A stretch of DNA of 64,000 bases from Ruegeria sp. HKCCA6707 (GCF_013033515.1 NZ_WQEG01000007.1:1-64000); one strand, 5' to 3'; numbered from the stretch's first letter, positions 37,064-46,557 are shown. Notes: generated by a model from the letters alone, not told the origin. Numbers and translations are program-made.

Positions 37064-38218
37064 TCAATCCAGCTTGACCCAAGCAGAGTTGCGCGCCGCG
37101 CTTTGGACACAGGCACCTACGAATTTCACACCGCTCAGCCCATCCTGAATTGTTGGATAGACAACCGACGCGTCCGGCGTCTTGCCGTTTCGATGCGCTT
37201 GAATGGCCTCTGCCGCTTCGCTGTAGATATTGGCAAACCCTTCCAGATAACCCTCGGGATGGCCCGGAGGCACGCGGCTTATGCGGTTTGCCGCATCCCC
37301 TGCCCCAGCCCCGTTTCGGGTGATCAGGCGCTTGGGTTCGCCATAGGGAGTGAACCACAGATAGTTCGGATCCTCCTGCGCCCATTCCAGACCCCCCTTG
37401 TCACCATAGACCCGCAAGCGCAGAGCATTTTCATTGCCGGGTGCCACCTGCGAACACCAAAGCATCCCCCGCGCACCGCCCTTGAAGCGCAACATGACAT
37501 GGGCGTTGTCATCCACAGGCCGCCCGGGCACAAAGGCCTGCAAATCAGCGGCCAGGCTTTCAGCCTCCAGCCCCGTGACAAAGCAGGCCAGGTTATAGGC
37601 GTGCGTTCCGATATCCCCGGTTGATCCCCCCGCGCCCGAGCGTTCGGGATCGGTGCGCCATTCAGCCTGTTTGAAGTCCTGCTGTTCGGTCAACCAGTCC
37701 TGCGGGTATTCCACCTGCAACACACGAATGGTGCCGATGTCGCCATTGGCTACCATCTCTTGCGCCTGCCGCACCATCGGATAGCCGGTATAATTGTGCG
37801 TCAGGATGAACAGAGCGTCCGAGCTTTCTGCTGCTTTGACCAGCTTTTTCGCGTCGCTCAGAGTCGAAGTCAGTGGTTTGTCACAAATGACATGAATGCC
37901 CCGTTTCAGAAACTCGCGCGCCGCCGCATAGTGAACATGGTTGGGCGTTACGATTGATACCGCTTCGATCCCTGATTTCAGCCGGGCCTCACGGATCGCC
38001 ATCTGCTTGAAGTCATCATAGATCCGCGCAAGCCCCAAAGCCTCACCGCTGGCCTGTGCTTTTTCCGGCGTCGAGGACAATGCGCCAGCGACAAGCTCGA
38101 ACTTGTCGTCCAGTCGCGCGGCGATACGATGTACGCCGCCGATAAAGGCGTCGTTGCCACCACCGACCATACCAAGGCGAATACGGCCCGAGAGGTTTTC
38201 GTTACGTCCAGTAACCAT
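37064..38218 (-). CDS. Gfo/Idh/MocA family oxidoreductase
   Basis: A 384-residue NAD(P)-dependent dehydrogenase. The Rossmann start 'IRLGMVGGGNDAFIGGVHR' binds the cofactor; the 'CDKPLTSTLSDAKKLV' Lys-Pro motif is the family's catalytic/cofactor hallmark, and 'GSTGDIGTHAYNLACFVTG' carries the conserved Asp-x-x-x-His. It starts in the last base of the TIM-barrel gene. Pairing of such enzymes is common in inositol and glycoside-oxidation routes; the exact sugar is unknown. Confidence 0.88.
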   Translation of the reverse strand: MVTGRNENLSGRIRLGMVGGGNDAFIGGVHRIAARLDDKFELVAGALSSTPEKAQASGEALGLARIYDDFKQMAIREARLKSGIEAVSIVTPNHVHYAAAREFLKRGIHVICDKPLTSTLSDAKKLVKAAESSDALFILTHNYTGYPMVRQAQEMVANGDIGTIRVLQVEYPQDWLTEQQDFKQAEWRTDPERSGAGGSTGDIGTHAYNLACFVTGLEAESLAADLQAFVPGRPVDDNAHVMLRFKGGARGMLWCSQVAPGNENALRLRVYGDKGGLEWAQEDPNYLWFTPYGEPKRLITRNGAGAGDAANRISRVPPGHPEGYLEGFANIYSEAAEAIQAHRNGKTPDASVVYPTIQDGLSGVKFVGACVQSAARNSAWVKLD

Positions 38219-39273
38219 CAGTCGATCCCCAGCATCTTGCGGTTTGCAGCCTCATCGGTTCCGCCATCTGCGAAATCGTCAAACGCCTTTTCTGTAACGC
38301 GGATAATATGATCCGAGACGAATTGCGCCCCTTCCCGCGCGCCGTCCTCGGGGTGCTTCAGGCAGCATTCCCATTCGACAACCGCCCAGCCATCGAAGTC
38401 ATTCGCGGCCATTTTCGAGAACACTGCCCCAAAATCCACCTGCCCATCGCCCAGCGACCGGAACCGGCCTGCACGGTCGACCCAGCTTTGATAGCCCGAA
38501 TAGACACCTTGCCGACCGGTTGGATTGAACTCGGCATCCTTGACGTGGAACATTCTGATCCGGTCTTTGTAGATGTCGATATTGTCCAGATAATCGAGGC
38601 ACTGAAGGATGTAATGTGACGGGTCATAGAGCATGCAGGCCCGCGCATGGTTACCGGTTCTTTCCAGGAACATCTCATATGTGATGCCATCATGCAGGTC
38701 CTCGCCCGGATGGATCTCGTAACAGACGTCGACGCCGCACTCTTCGGCGTGGTTCAGGATCGGCAGCCAACGGCGCGCAAGCTCATCAAAGGCGGTTTCA
38801 ACCAAACCCGCCGGACGTTGTGGCCAGGGGTAAAGATATGGCCAGGCCAGCGCGCCAGAAAAAGTCGCATGCGCATTGATCCCCAGGTTGCGCGAGGCCG
38901 ACAACGCCTTTTTGACCTGATCCACCGCCCATTCCTGGCGGGCTTTGGGGTTGCCCCGAACGCTTTCGGCAGCAAAGCCGTCAAAGGCGGTGTCATAGGC
39001 AGGATGCACCGCAACCAATTGCCCCTGAAGATGGGTCGAAAGCTCGGTGACTTCGGCGCCGTTCTCCTGCGCCTGCCCCTTGAACGCGTCGCAGTAGTCC
39101 TTGCTGGTCGCCGCAGTTTCAAGATCAAACAGCCTGTCGTCCCAACTGGGTACCTGCACCCCCTTATAGCCGCATTCGGCCGCCCATTTGGTGATCGCGT
39201 CCCACGAGTTGAAGGGCGCCTCGTCTCCGGCAAACTGTGCCAGAAACAAAGCCGGGCCTTTGATTGTTTTCAT
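38218..39273 (-). CDS. Sugar phosphate isomerase/epimerase-like TIM-barrel protein
   Basis: A 351-residue protein of the AP-endonuclease-2/xylose-isomerase-like TIM barrel. Metal ligands appear in 'DVCYEIHPGEDLHDG', 'MLYDPSHYILQ', 'RMFHVKDAEFNP' and 'GWAVVEWECC'. Members include isomerases, epimerases and the lyases of 3-keto-glycoside routes. GGAGG lies directly before the ATG. It overlaps the following Gfo/Idh gene by one base, so both act in one pathway. Confidence 0.87.
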   Translation of the reverse strand: MKTIKGPALFLAQFAGDEAPFNSWDAITKWAAECGYKGVQVPSWDDRLFDLETAATSKDYCDAFKGQAQENGAEVTELSTHLQGQLVAVHPAYDTAFDGFAAESVRGNPKARQEWAVDQVKKALSASRNLGINAHATFSGALAWPYLYPWPQRPAGLVETAFDELARRWLPILNHAEECGVDVCYEIHPGEDLHDGITYEMFLERTGNHARACMLYDPSHYILQCLDYLDNIDIYKDRIRMFHVKDAEFNPTGRQGVYSGYQSWVDRAGRFRSLGDGQVDFGAVFSKMAANDFDGWAVVEWECCLKHPEDGAREGAQFVSDHIIRVTEKAFDDFADGGTDEAANRKMLGID

Positions 39274-39300
39274 GGTGTTTCCTCCCAGAACCCAAAACCC

Positions 39301-40359
39301 CTAACGGGGCAAATTTTCTTTCAGATAAATGTCAGTGCGGATACGTTCCTGTGCCCTGTTGAAAGGCACCTTGTCCGAAGTCGCGCGCAACAGGCGAACC
39401 GCAGAGCGAATGATATGCCCAGAATCTTGTGAAATTAGAGCGTCAAAAATCCCTTTTCGCAAGGCTTCGCGGCTAAGCGGGGTCAGTTCATGAGCAATGA
39501 TCACCAGATCCTTGCCGATTCTGTGATCTGACAGAAACTGAACAAGACCTGCATTACCCGCAGCGGACGAATAAATCCCGACAAGATCAGGGTAGGTCTC
39601 AAAAATCTCGGGCAACAACTTGTAGATCAGTTTCGGGTCGTCGCGACCTTCGACCGAAGCCACAACTTCGAGATGCGGAAAATCTTCCGAAACCACCAGG
39701 TCGAAACCCTGTCGACGTTCCAGGTGATCACGGGCAAGCCGCGATCCGGTCAGAACCAGAACCTTCCCTTTGCGATGCACAAAGCGCCCCATCAACTGTG
39801 CCGCAGTTCGCCCGGCCGAGACATTGTCGATCCCGACAAAATGATCCCGATCAGAACTTGGCAAATCAGACACCAATGCGACCACCGGAACGCCTTTGTC
39901 TCGGGTTCGTTTCACAGCATCCCGAACCGATGGGGTTTCTGGCCCGAACACTGCGACACCGTCTGTTTCCCCGCTATCGATCCCATCAAGAAGATTGACG
40001 ATTTCTTGCGGATCAAAGGGCGCGACTTTCTTGATTGAGATGCGGGTCCGCTCGATGAATTGGTCACGGGATTGCTCGGTAATCTGCGCGGTTAACGCCT
40101 CGATGAACTCATTGTCCGTGTCGGGCAGAATGAACAAAAACCTGTACACGCGCTTTCGCGCCAGATTGGCCGCTGCCGTATCGCGGACGTAACCCAGCTT
40201 ATCGATCGCCTTTTGCACTTTCTGGACGGTCACAGAGCGCACTCCGGGGCGTCTGTTCAGAACCCTGTCGACCGTCGCAAGGCTGACACCGGCCACACGC
40301 GCGATGTCATTGACCGTTGGCTTTTTCACCAATTCTAGTTTTTGTTTCTGGTCTTCCAC
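39301..40359 (-). CDS. LacI family transcriptional regulator (internal to sugar operon)
   Basis: A 352-residue repressor: N-terminal LacI helix-turn-helix 'TVNDIARVAGVSLATVDRVLN' with the minor-groove hinge following, then a type I periplasmic-binding-like domain ('FLFILPDTDNEFIEALTAQI'). I choose the GTG at 40359, which has GAGGG upstream and gives family length; the frame extends further up into the kinase gene. It lies inside the operon it probably controls, between kinase and TIM-barrel genes. It may bind the twin operators at 47981-48028. Confidence 0.88.
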   Translation of the reverse strand: MEDQKQKLELVKKPTVNDIARVAGVSLATVDRVLNRRPGVRSVTVQKVQKAIDKLGYVRDTAAANLARKRVYRFLFILPDTDNEFIEALTAQITEQSRDQFIERTRISIKKVAPFDPQEIVNLLDGIDSGETDGVAVFGPETPSVRDAVKRTRDKGVPVVALVSDLPSSDRDHFVGIDNVSAGRTAAQLMGRFVHRKGKVLVLTGSRLARDHLERRQGFDLVVSEDFPHLEVVASVEGRDDPKLIYKLLPEIFETYPDLVGIYSSAAGNAGLVQFLSDHRIGKDLVIIAHELTPLSREALRKGIFDALISQDSGHIIRSAVRLLRATSDKVPFNRAQERIRTDIYLKENLPR

Positions 40360-40366
40360 GTGACGT

Positions 40367-41989
40367 TCAGCCCTCAAGCTCCTGCGCCAGACCTTCGAAT
40401 AATAGGGCGACGGCCTCGGCACCGGGATCGTTGTGCCCGATCAGGTTTTCGGCCGGAACATAGGCGGCGCGACCGGCTTTGGCACGATGAATCTGTGCCG
40501 TTGAGTCAGCTCCTTTACGCGCTGCCTTGGCGGCCTCGGTCATGCCCGATTGAAGCGCTGCAAGCGCCGGGGCGAGCGCGTCAACCATTGTCCGGTCACC
40601 CACCTGTGCGCCGCCCACCTGACTGACCCTGTTCAACCCTTCAACCAGCGACTTGGAAATCGAGGCACCGCTGGCACAGGCATCGCCTGCAGCGTTGAAG
40701 AAGATTGCTAGAATAACACCGGATGACCCGCCCATGGTCTGGCTCAGCTCATTGCCCAGCGCCGGAAAAAGCTGCGTAAGGTCAGCCAGCGGCATCCGGT
40801 CTATGCTGACTTGCAAGGCGCGCGCTGCGGTCGCCAATGTGCTACCGGTGTCCCCATCCCCGGACTTGGCGTCCAACTCGTTCAGTCTGCTTTCCGCATT
40901 GATCAGCAGTTCCGACAGGCGCAAAATCGTCTCGCGCGTCGCCGGGTTATTCGATGGGATCGGATCGATTGGGGTCAACCCGTCGGGCAGCGGTGCAACC
41001 GGCACGGGCTGGATGGCGTTGACACCTGGCCATGCGGGTAAATCAACCGGGGTCTGGAGTGCCGCCAGATCATCGGTGGCAACTGGCAGGATCGACACGG
41101 AAAATCCATGCATATCCAAAGACGTCATCATCGGAGCAGGTCCGATGATATGCTGTGCGATACCCGTCGCGGTCAGCGCATGGGTCAGCACCGACATCTC
41201 AAGCGGCGTGGTCGAACCCAGGTTGTTGACCAGCGCCACACAGTCGCCCGATCCCACACGCTGTTTCAGCTTTTCGACCACAGTAGACATCGCCGTGACC
41301 GCGTTCGAGAAATCGACCTGTTCCACCCCCGGCTCACCGTGGATGCCCAACCCAAGCTCGGCCTTGCCCGGCGCTATTCTCTCTTCTTTGGGCGATCCCG
41401 GTACGGTACAGGTATCCAGGCTCATCCCAATGCTGACGACCTTGTCGATCACGGCTTTGGCTGCAGTCGTAACAGTGGCCAAGTCAGCCCCGCCTTCTGC
41501 CAACGCGCCCGCGATTTTATGGACAAACAAAGTTCCCGCGACACCACGTGGTTGCGGCAGGTCCGGCAAGGCGATGTCGTCATCGACCACAACCATCTCG
41601 ACCTTGCGCCCCAGCGCCCGCGCCCTTTCGGCTGCCAACCCGAAGTTCAACCGATCGCCGGTATAGTTCTTGACGATCAGCAGGCAGCCTGCCTCGCCCG
41701 TGACAGCAAGTATCCCGGCGAGTACCGCCTCAACCGATGGCGAAGCGAATACCTCTCCGCAAACGGCAGCGGTCAACATGCCCGCGCCGACGAACCCGGC
41801 ATGGGCCGGTTCGTGCCCGGACCCACCACCCGAAACCAGCGCCACTTTCGACTTGTCCCAGTCCGACCGGTATACAACCTTGATATGCGGATACCCGTCC
41901 AACCGTGTCAGCGCGCCGCCGGACGCGGCCAAAAGGCCATCGATCGCATCGGTCACAAGGGTTTCTTTGGTGTTGAGGAACTGGGCCAT
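40367..41989 (-). CDS. Fused DhaK-DhaL kinase (dihydroxyacetone/erythrulose kinase family)
   Basis: A 540-residue ATP-dependent kinase. The DhaK half (1-330) binds a short ketose covalently to the His in 'LGIHGEPGVEQ'; 'VSGGGSGHEPAHAGFVG' forms the substrate site. The DhaL half (350-540) has the Mg-ATP Asp cluster in 'ELDAKSGDGDTGSTLA' and 'GGSSGVILAIFF'. The single-chain form resembles Citrobacter-type dihydroxyacetone kinase rather than PTS-dependent DhaKLM. In polyol loci such fused enzymes may act on erythrulose; here the true substrate is unknown. Confidence 0.92.
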   Translation of the reverse strand: MAQFLNTKETLVTDAIDGLLAASGGALTRLDGYPHIKVVYRSDWDKSKVALVSGGGSGHEPAHAGFVGAGMLTAAVCGEVFASPSVEAVLAGILAVTGEAGCLLIVKNYTGDRLNFGLAAERARALGRKVEMVVVDDDIALPDLPQPRGVAGTLFVHKIAGALAEGGADLATVTTAAKAVIDKVVSIGMSLDTCTVPGSPKEERIAPGKAELGLGIHGEPGVEQVDFSNAVTAMSTVVEKLKQRVGSGDCVALVNNLGSTTPLEMSVLTHALTATGIAQHIIGPAPMMTSLDMHGFSVSILPVATDDLAALQTPVDLPAWPGVNAIQPVPVAPLPDGLTPIDPIPSNNPATRETILRLSELLINAESRLNELDAKSGDGDTGSTLATAARALQVSIDRMPLADLTQLFPALGNELSQTMGGSSGVILAIFFNAAGDACASGASISKSLVEGLNRVSQVGGAQVGDRTMVDALAPALAALQSGMTEAAKAARKGADSTAQIHRAKAGRAAYVPAENLIGHNDPGAEAVALLFEGLAQELEG

Positions 41990-42000
41990 GCTTTTGCTCC

Positions 42001-42993
42001 TTAAGTCACACGCGCACCGGACGCGTCAAAGTATAACGGGTTCTGTGGGCGGATTTTTATCATCTTTCCAGCAGGATAGTCCTGATGGACATCAATCAGG
42101 GTCACCACCTGATGCCCCTTCAGATCCAGATGCAACCTGGTCTGATCACCCAAGTGCTCGGCACGGATGACGCGGGCATCCGCACCTTCACCTTCAACGA
42201 TGTTTTCCGGGCGCAGGCCGATCTGCGGGCCTTTGTGACTGCCACCGAACAACTCGGACGGAAGAATGTTGATCCGCGGCAGGCCCAACCGGCTGGCGAC
42301 ATAGACGCTGCCGGGATTCTCGTAAATGTCGCGCGGTGTGCCGTATTGAACCAAGCGGCCGTCTTCCAACACCCCGATATGGGTCGCCATTGTCATGGCC
42401 TCGACCTGATCATGGGTTACATAAAGCAGGGTCGAGCCCAGATCAGCCTGAATGCGCTTAAGTTCTACCCGCAGGTCGGCGCGCAGTTTGGCATCAAGAG
42501 AGCTTAGCGGCTCGTCCATCAAAAAGATCTGCGGATCACGCACCAATGCGCGCCCGATGGACACGCGCTGCATTTCACCGCCCGACAGCTCTGTGGCCTT
42601 GTTGTCCAACTTATGGGGAATCTGCAGGATTTCCGCGACCTCGTTTACCTTGCGCGTGATTTCATCCTCGGGCGTCTTCAGGATCGGCGAGCGCAGTGGG
42701 AAGGACAGGTTATCGCGCACCGTCATATGCGGATAGAGCGAGTATTGCTGAAACACCATTGCCACGTCGCGCTGAGCGGGCGTGTCCAGGCCAACATCGC
42801 GTCCACCGATGTGAACCGAACCTGCATCCAGTTTCTCAAGCCCTGAAATCAGACGCAGTGTTGTGGTCTTACCAGCCCCGGTCGGCCCCAAAAGCACAAC
42901 AAACGCACCGTCAGGGATGGTCATCGAGATATCCTTGACCGCTTCAACATTCCCGAACGACTTCGAGATATTCTTCAACACAACCTCAGCCAT
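42001..42993 (-). CDS. Carbohydrate ABC transporter ATP-binding protein (second ATPase)
   Basis: A 330-residue MalK/UgpC-class ATPase. Walker A 'LLGPTGAGKTTTLRLI', signature 'ELSGGEMQRVSIGRAL', Walker B 'IFLMDEPLSSLD' and a C-terminal TOBE domain are visible. It overlaps the preceding ATPase gene by eight bases; both belong to one importer, so the pump is likely a heterodimer of ATPases. Start MAEVVLKN chosen over an upstream Met. Confidence 0.92.
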   Translation of the reverse strand: MAEVVLKNISKSFGNVEAVKDISMTIPDGAFVVLLGPTGAGKTTTLRLISGLEKLDAGSVHIGGRDVGLDTPAQRDVAMVFQQYSLYPHMTVRDNLSFPLRSPILKTPEDEITRKVNEVAEILQIPHKLDNKATELSGGEMQRVSIGRALVRDPQIFLMDEPLSSLDAKLRADLRVELKRIQADLGSTLLYVTHDQVEAMTMATHIGVLEDGRLVQYGTPRDIYENPGSVYVASRLGLPRINILPSELFGGSHKGPQIGLRPENIVEGEGADARVIRAEHLGDQTRLHLDLKGHQVVTLIDVHQDYPAGKMIKIRPQNPLYFDASGARVT

Positions 42994-44083
42994 CGCCCAA
43001 CACCTCATCGTTCAGCACTGACCGCAACGCCCGGCCCGATGATTTCTCGAACAGCGTGACTGTTGGAGAGCGGAAATCCAGACCCACGAGATCTCCGGGG
43101 GTAACCGTTTCGCGCGCATCGATGCGGGCTTTCAACTCACCATTGGGGCTTTCAAGCGTCACGATCTGGGTCGTCCCCAAATATTCTGCCGCCAGGGCCT
43201 TGGCACGGTAGTTACTGGCATCGGACAGGAACACATGTTCCGGGCGTACACCAAAGACCAACTCGCCTTCGGCTCCTTCCAGCAGTTTGGGCACCGCCTC
43301 ATCATGACCGTTGAGCCGCACGGATTCTGCACCGGGCACCACCTTGCCCTGAAATGGTAGGAAGTTCATTGAAGGTGAGCCGATGAAGTCAGCCACAAAC
43401 ATGGTCGCGGGTTTGTCATAGATCTCTTGCGGTGTTCCAAACTGTTCGATTACCGCGTTGTTCATCACCACGATCTTGTCGCCCATTTGCATAGCCTCAA
43501 GCTGATCATGGGTGACGTAAACTGTTGTTGCGCCCATACGATCATGCAATGCGCGCAGTTCTTCGGCCATGTGTTCGCGGAACTCGGCGTCCAAAGCCCC
43601 TAGCGGCTCGTCCATCATGAAGGCCTTGGGCTCGCGCACAATGGCGCGACCAAGGGCCACGCGTTGCCGGTCACCACCTGACAACCCACCCACCGGGCTG
43701 TCCAGAATGTCGGTGATCCCCAGAATGCCCGCAACCTCTTCGACCTTCGCCTTGACCGCTGCGCGCGGCATGCCCTGAGAGATCAACGGATAGCTGATGT
43801 TCTTACGCACATTCATATGCGGGTAGAGCGCGAACATCTGGAACACAAAGGCAATATCACGCTCAGACGGCGGGCTTTGACTGATCTCTTCCCCGTCCAG
43901 ATAGATCTCACCCGATGTCGGCAGCTCGAGACCAGCAATCATGCGCAACGTGGTTGTCTTGCCACAGCCCGAGGGGCCAAGCAGCATGAAGAACTCGCCG
44001 TCCTCAATGGTGAAAGAGCTTTCACGGACGGCCGTGAAGTCCCCAAACATCTTCTTTACGTTTTTGACGACGATCTCAGCCAT
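42986..44083 (-). CDS. Carbohydrate ABC transporter ATP-binding protein (first ATPase)
   Basis: A 365-residue MalK/UgpC-class ATPase. Walker A 'LLGPSGCGKTTTLRMI', Walker B 'AFMMDEPLGALD' and TOBE domain are standard. The signature reads 'GLSGGDRQRVALGRAI' with Asp in place of Gln. Two non-identical ATPase genes in one importer locus are seen in glycerol- and polyol-type systems (GlpS/GlpT). Start MAEIVVKN. Confidence 0.92.
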   Translation of the reverse strand: MAEIVVKNVKKMFGDFTAVRESSFTIEDGEFFMLLGPSGCGKTTTLRMIAGLELPTSGEIYLDGEEISQSPPSERDIAFVFQMFALYPHMNVRKNISYPLISQGMPRAAVKAKVEEVAGILGITDILDSPVGGLSGGDRQRVALGRAIVREPKAFMMDEPLGALDAEFREHMAEELRALHDRMGATTVYVTHDQLEAMQMGDKIVVMNNAVIEQFGTPQEIYDKPATMFVADFIGSPSMNFLPFQGKVVPGAESVRLNGHDEAVPKLLEGAEGELVFGVRPEHVFLSDASNYRAKALAAEYLGTTQIVTLESPNGELKARIDARETVTPGDLVGLDFRSPTVTLFEKSSGRALRSVLNDEVLGDG

Positions 44084-44444
44084 CCGCAATCACCTCACCA
44101 ATACGCAAGAGATTGCCATCAGGATCCCATAGCGCGGCCTCTCTCATGCCCCATGTCTTGTCTTCAGCGGGCATGAACTTGGGAAAGGCCCCAGTCTGCG
44201 GCAGCCCCAGCTGCGCGACACGATCTGAAAACTCATCAACATTGGTCGGCCGAATATAGACACCATGGTCGCAAGTTTCGGGCCGATTTTCGGGCTTTGC
44301 GAAAAAGTGAAGCTCTACCTTTTCATTGTTCATCAGCAGATAGCCTTCATCCTTGTACCAAGTGTCGAAACCAAGATCGGCATAGAAGTTCTGGGTCGCG
44401 TCAAAGTCGCGTGACGGAAGGATTGGGCAAGCTTGTTCCCACAT
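44076..44444 (-). CDS. VOC-superfamily (glyoxalase / bleomycin-resistance-like) protein
   Basis: A 122-residue protein of the vicinal-oxygen-chelate fold: 'QACPILPSRDFDATQNFYADLGF' at the start and 'REAALWDPDGNLLRIGE' at the end, with candidate metal ligands in 'VELHFFA', 'VYIRPTN' and the terminal Glu. Many small members bind drugs such as bleomycin; others are lyases or isomerases. Its overlap with the downstream ATPase gene (8 bases) and location inside the transporter locus suggest a role in the sugar pathway or simple co-expression. Confidence 0.8.
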   Translation of the reverse strand: MWEQACPILPSRDFDATQNFYADLGFDTWYKDEGYLLMNNEKVELHFFAKPENRPETCDHGVYIRPTNVDEFSDRVAQLGLPQTGAFPKFMPAEDKTWGMREAALWDPDGNLLRIGEVIADG

Positions 44445-44639
44445 CTATTCGCCCTCCGGAAAATGGCTGACGATGATGAACATGACGGTTCCAATCAGCG
44501 TGACAATGAAGGAATAGGTGAAGGCCCACAGGACAAAAGGCTGCATCAGCATCAAGACCCCGACAGCGATCAGGATGGTCGCCACCATTTCCCAGGGTCC
44601 ACGGCGCAGCCGCAGCAATCCGTTCAGAAACTTGGTCAT
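44445..44639 (-). CDS. Small two-helix membrane protein of the ABC locus
   Basis: A 64-residue protein beginning MTKFLNGLLRLRRGPWEMVA, with two hydrophobic helices (about 20-37 and 39-56). No characterised family recognised. It overlaps the permease stop by four bases (ATGA) and is directly followed by the VOC gene. Glycerol-type two-ATPase importers carry a small membrane protein at a similar place, so this could be an accessory transporter subunit. Confidence 0.72.
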   Translation of the reverse strand: MTKFLNGLLRLRRGPWEMVATILIAVGVLMLMQPFVLWAFTYSFIVTLIGTVMFIIVSHFPEGE

Positions 44640-45574
44640 TTGCGCACCGCTCCGAAAGTGATCCCGCGCAGCAGATGCTTGCGCATCAGGATGGTGAAGA
44701 TCATGACCGGGATCAGGAAGATCGTGGCCCCTGCAGCGACGGCCGGCCAATCGAGTCCACCGATCCCGATGATTGTGGGAATGAAGGGTGGCGCTGTTTG
44801 GGCATTGGCCGAAGTCAGCAGTACTGCAAACGCATATTCGTTCCAGGCAAAGATCAGGCAGAAGATCGCGGTTGAGGCAATACCGGTCGCGGCCTGTGGC
44901 AGTACCACCTTGTAGAAGGCTTGGAACCGCGTGTAGCCATCGATCAGGGCGGCTTCTTCATACTCGCGTGGGATTTCGTCTATGAAGCCCTTTAGCAGCC
45001 ACACTGCCAGCGAGATATTCACCCCGGTATACAGCAAGATCATCCCCAAATGCGTATCGCTGAGACCCAGATTGCGGAACATCAGAAAGATCGGGATCGC
45101 CACCGCAACCGGTGGCATCATCCGTGTACTCAGGATGAAAAACAGCAGATCGTCTTTCAAAGGCACCTTGAAACGGCTGAACGCATAGGCAGCCAAAGTG
45201 CCCAGAAAGATGCTCAGGAAGGTCGATCCGAACCCGATAATCACCGAGTTCATGAACCGTTCACCAAATTTCGAGGGTCCGACGATGACCATGTCGTATT
45301 GACGCACGATCTCATCCGCCCAGTTCTGTGGCGGGTTCGCTTCCAGAAACTCCTGTGTCTGCCGCGTGCGTGTGGTGAACAGGTTGACATATCCCTCAAG
45401 CGTCGGGTCAAAGACAAGCTTGGGCGGATAGCTGATTGCATCTGCGGGGGATTTGAACCCGGTCAGCAAGATCCAGACCAGCGGGATCATGGTGATCAGC
45501 GCATAGGTGATGACCAGTACACCGGCGATCCACTTCGACCGGTTGGTCGGTTCGGTAACAGAAAAGCCGCTCAT
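44636..45574 (-). CDS. Carbohydrate ABC transporter permease (MalG/UgpE type)
   Basis: A 312-residue permease with about six helices and the coupling loop 'KGFIDEIPREYEEAALIDGYTRFQAFYKVVLP' (EAA motif; described in part). Start MSGFSVTE at 45574 is preferred; the frame is open 34 codons further, which would overlap the previous gene much more. The stop of the other permease overlaps by four bases. Confidence 0.92.
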   Translation of the reverse strand: MSGFSVTEPTNRSKWIAGVLVITYALITMIPLVWILLTGFKSPADAISYPPKLVFDPTLEGYVNLFTTRTRQTQEFLEANPPQNWADEIVRQYDMVIVGPSKFGERFMNSVIIGFGSTFLSIFLGTLAAYAFSRFKVPLKDDLLFFILSTRMMPPVAVAIPIFLMFRNLGLSDTHLGMILLYTGVNISLAVWLLKGFIDEIPREYEEAALIDGYTRFQAFYKVVLPQAATGIASTAIFCLIFAWNEYAFAVLLTSANAQTAPPFIPTIIGIGGLDWPAVAAGATIFLIPVMIFTILMRKHLLRGITFGAVRK

Positions 45575-46518
45575 CTCTGTTTCACCTTGTTCAGGGCTTT
45601 GACATAAATCGACGCAAGGCCGAACACGGTGACGAACAAGATAATTGCATAGGCAGACGCATATCCCGTTCGCCATTTCTCGAACGCTTCACGTTTCAGA
45701 TTGATCGAGGTCAGCTCGGTCGTTGATCCTGGGCCACCTCCGGTCAATTGGACCACAAGATCGAACATCTTGAAGTTCTCGATCCCGCGGAAAAGAACCG
45801 CCAGCATCAGGAAAGGCAGTACCATGGGAATGGTGATCGTGAAGAACTGCCGCAGCTTACTGGCACGGTCGATTTCGGCAGCCTCATAGATATAGTCGGG
45901 GATACTGCGCAGCCCGGCCAGGCAGATCAGCATCACAAACGGTGTCCACATCCAGGTGTCGACGATCACGATGGACCACGGCGCCAGTTTCACCGATCCC
46001 AGCATCTCGAAACTGGAGGGTTCTTTGCCCGTGAACCAAGAGATGATGTAATTGAATAAGCCGATTTGCGGCTGGTACAGAAACTTCCAGAAATTCCCAA
46101 CCACAGCAGGGGACAGCATCATCGGCAGCACGATGATTGTTGTCCAAAGATCGTTGCCTTTGAATTTCTTGTTGATCAGCCAAGCCAGGGTGAAGCCGAT
46201 CAGGACCTGAAAGAAAATCGTCCAGAACAGGAAATGCGCCGTTGCCTGCATATTCAGCCAGGTGTCAGAATCCGTCAGGATCCTCTCGTAATTCCTGAAC
46301 CCTACATCCTTGATCTCGCGTCCGATCCGGTTGGCTTTGTAATTGGTAAAGCTCAGTTGGATGGTCCAGATCAAAGGAAAGATGTTGATCGCAAGCAGCA
46401 GGAAGATCGTCGGAGCAATGAATATCCAGGCGATCGCGCGGTCCGAAAGCCCCCGGATTTTTCGCGCAACTCTCACGGGCGTTGCCTGCGCAACGCGGTC
46501 TATGGTCCTGTCAGACAT
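45571..46518 (-). CDS. Carbohydrate ABC transporter permease (MalF/UgpA type)
   Basis: A 315-residue inner-membrane permease with six helices and the EAA coupling loop 'YEAAEIDRASKLRQFFTITIP'. It pairs with the MalG-type permease that starts within its stop codon (ATGA overlap). The ATG at 46518 (MSDRTIDRV) is chosen; the preceding hairpin lies outside the coding part. Confidence 0.92.
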   Translation of the reverse strand: MSDRTIDRVAQATPVRVARKIRGLSDRAIAWIFIAPTIFLLLAINIFPLIWTIQLSFTNYKANRIGREIKDVGFRNYERILTDSDTWLNMQATAHFLFWTIFFQVLIGFTLAWLINKKFKGNDLWTTIIVLPMMLSPAVVGNFWKFLYQPQIGLFNYIISWFTGKEPSSFEMLGSVKLAPWSIVIVDTWMWTPFVMLICLAGLRSIPDYIYEAAEIDRASKLRQFFTITIPMVLPFLMLAVLFRGIENFKMFDLVVQLTGGGPGSTTELTSINLKREAFEKWRTGYASAYAIILFVTVFGLASIYVKALNKVKQR

Positions 46519-46557
46519 GTCTTGGCCAGTTCTTTTCGGTTTCGGACCTGAGGGTCG

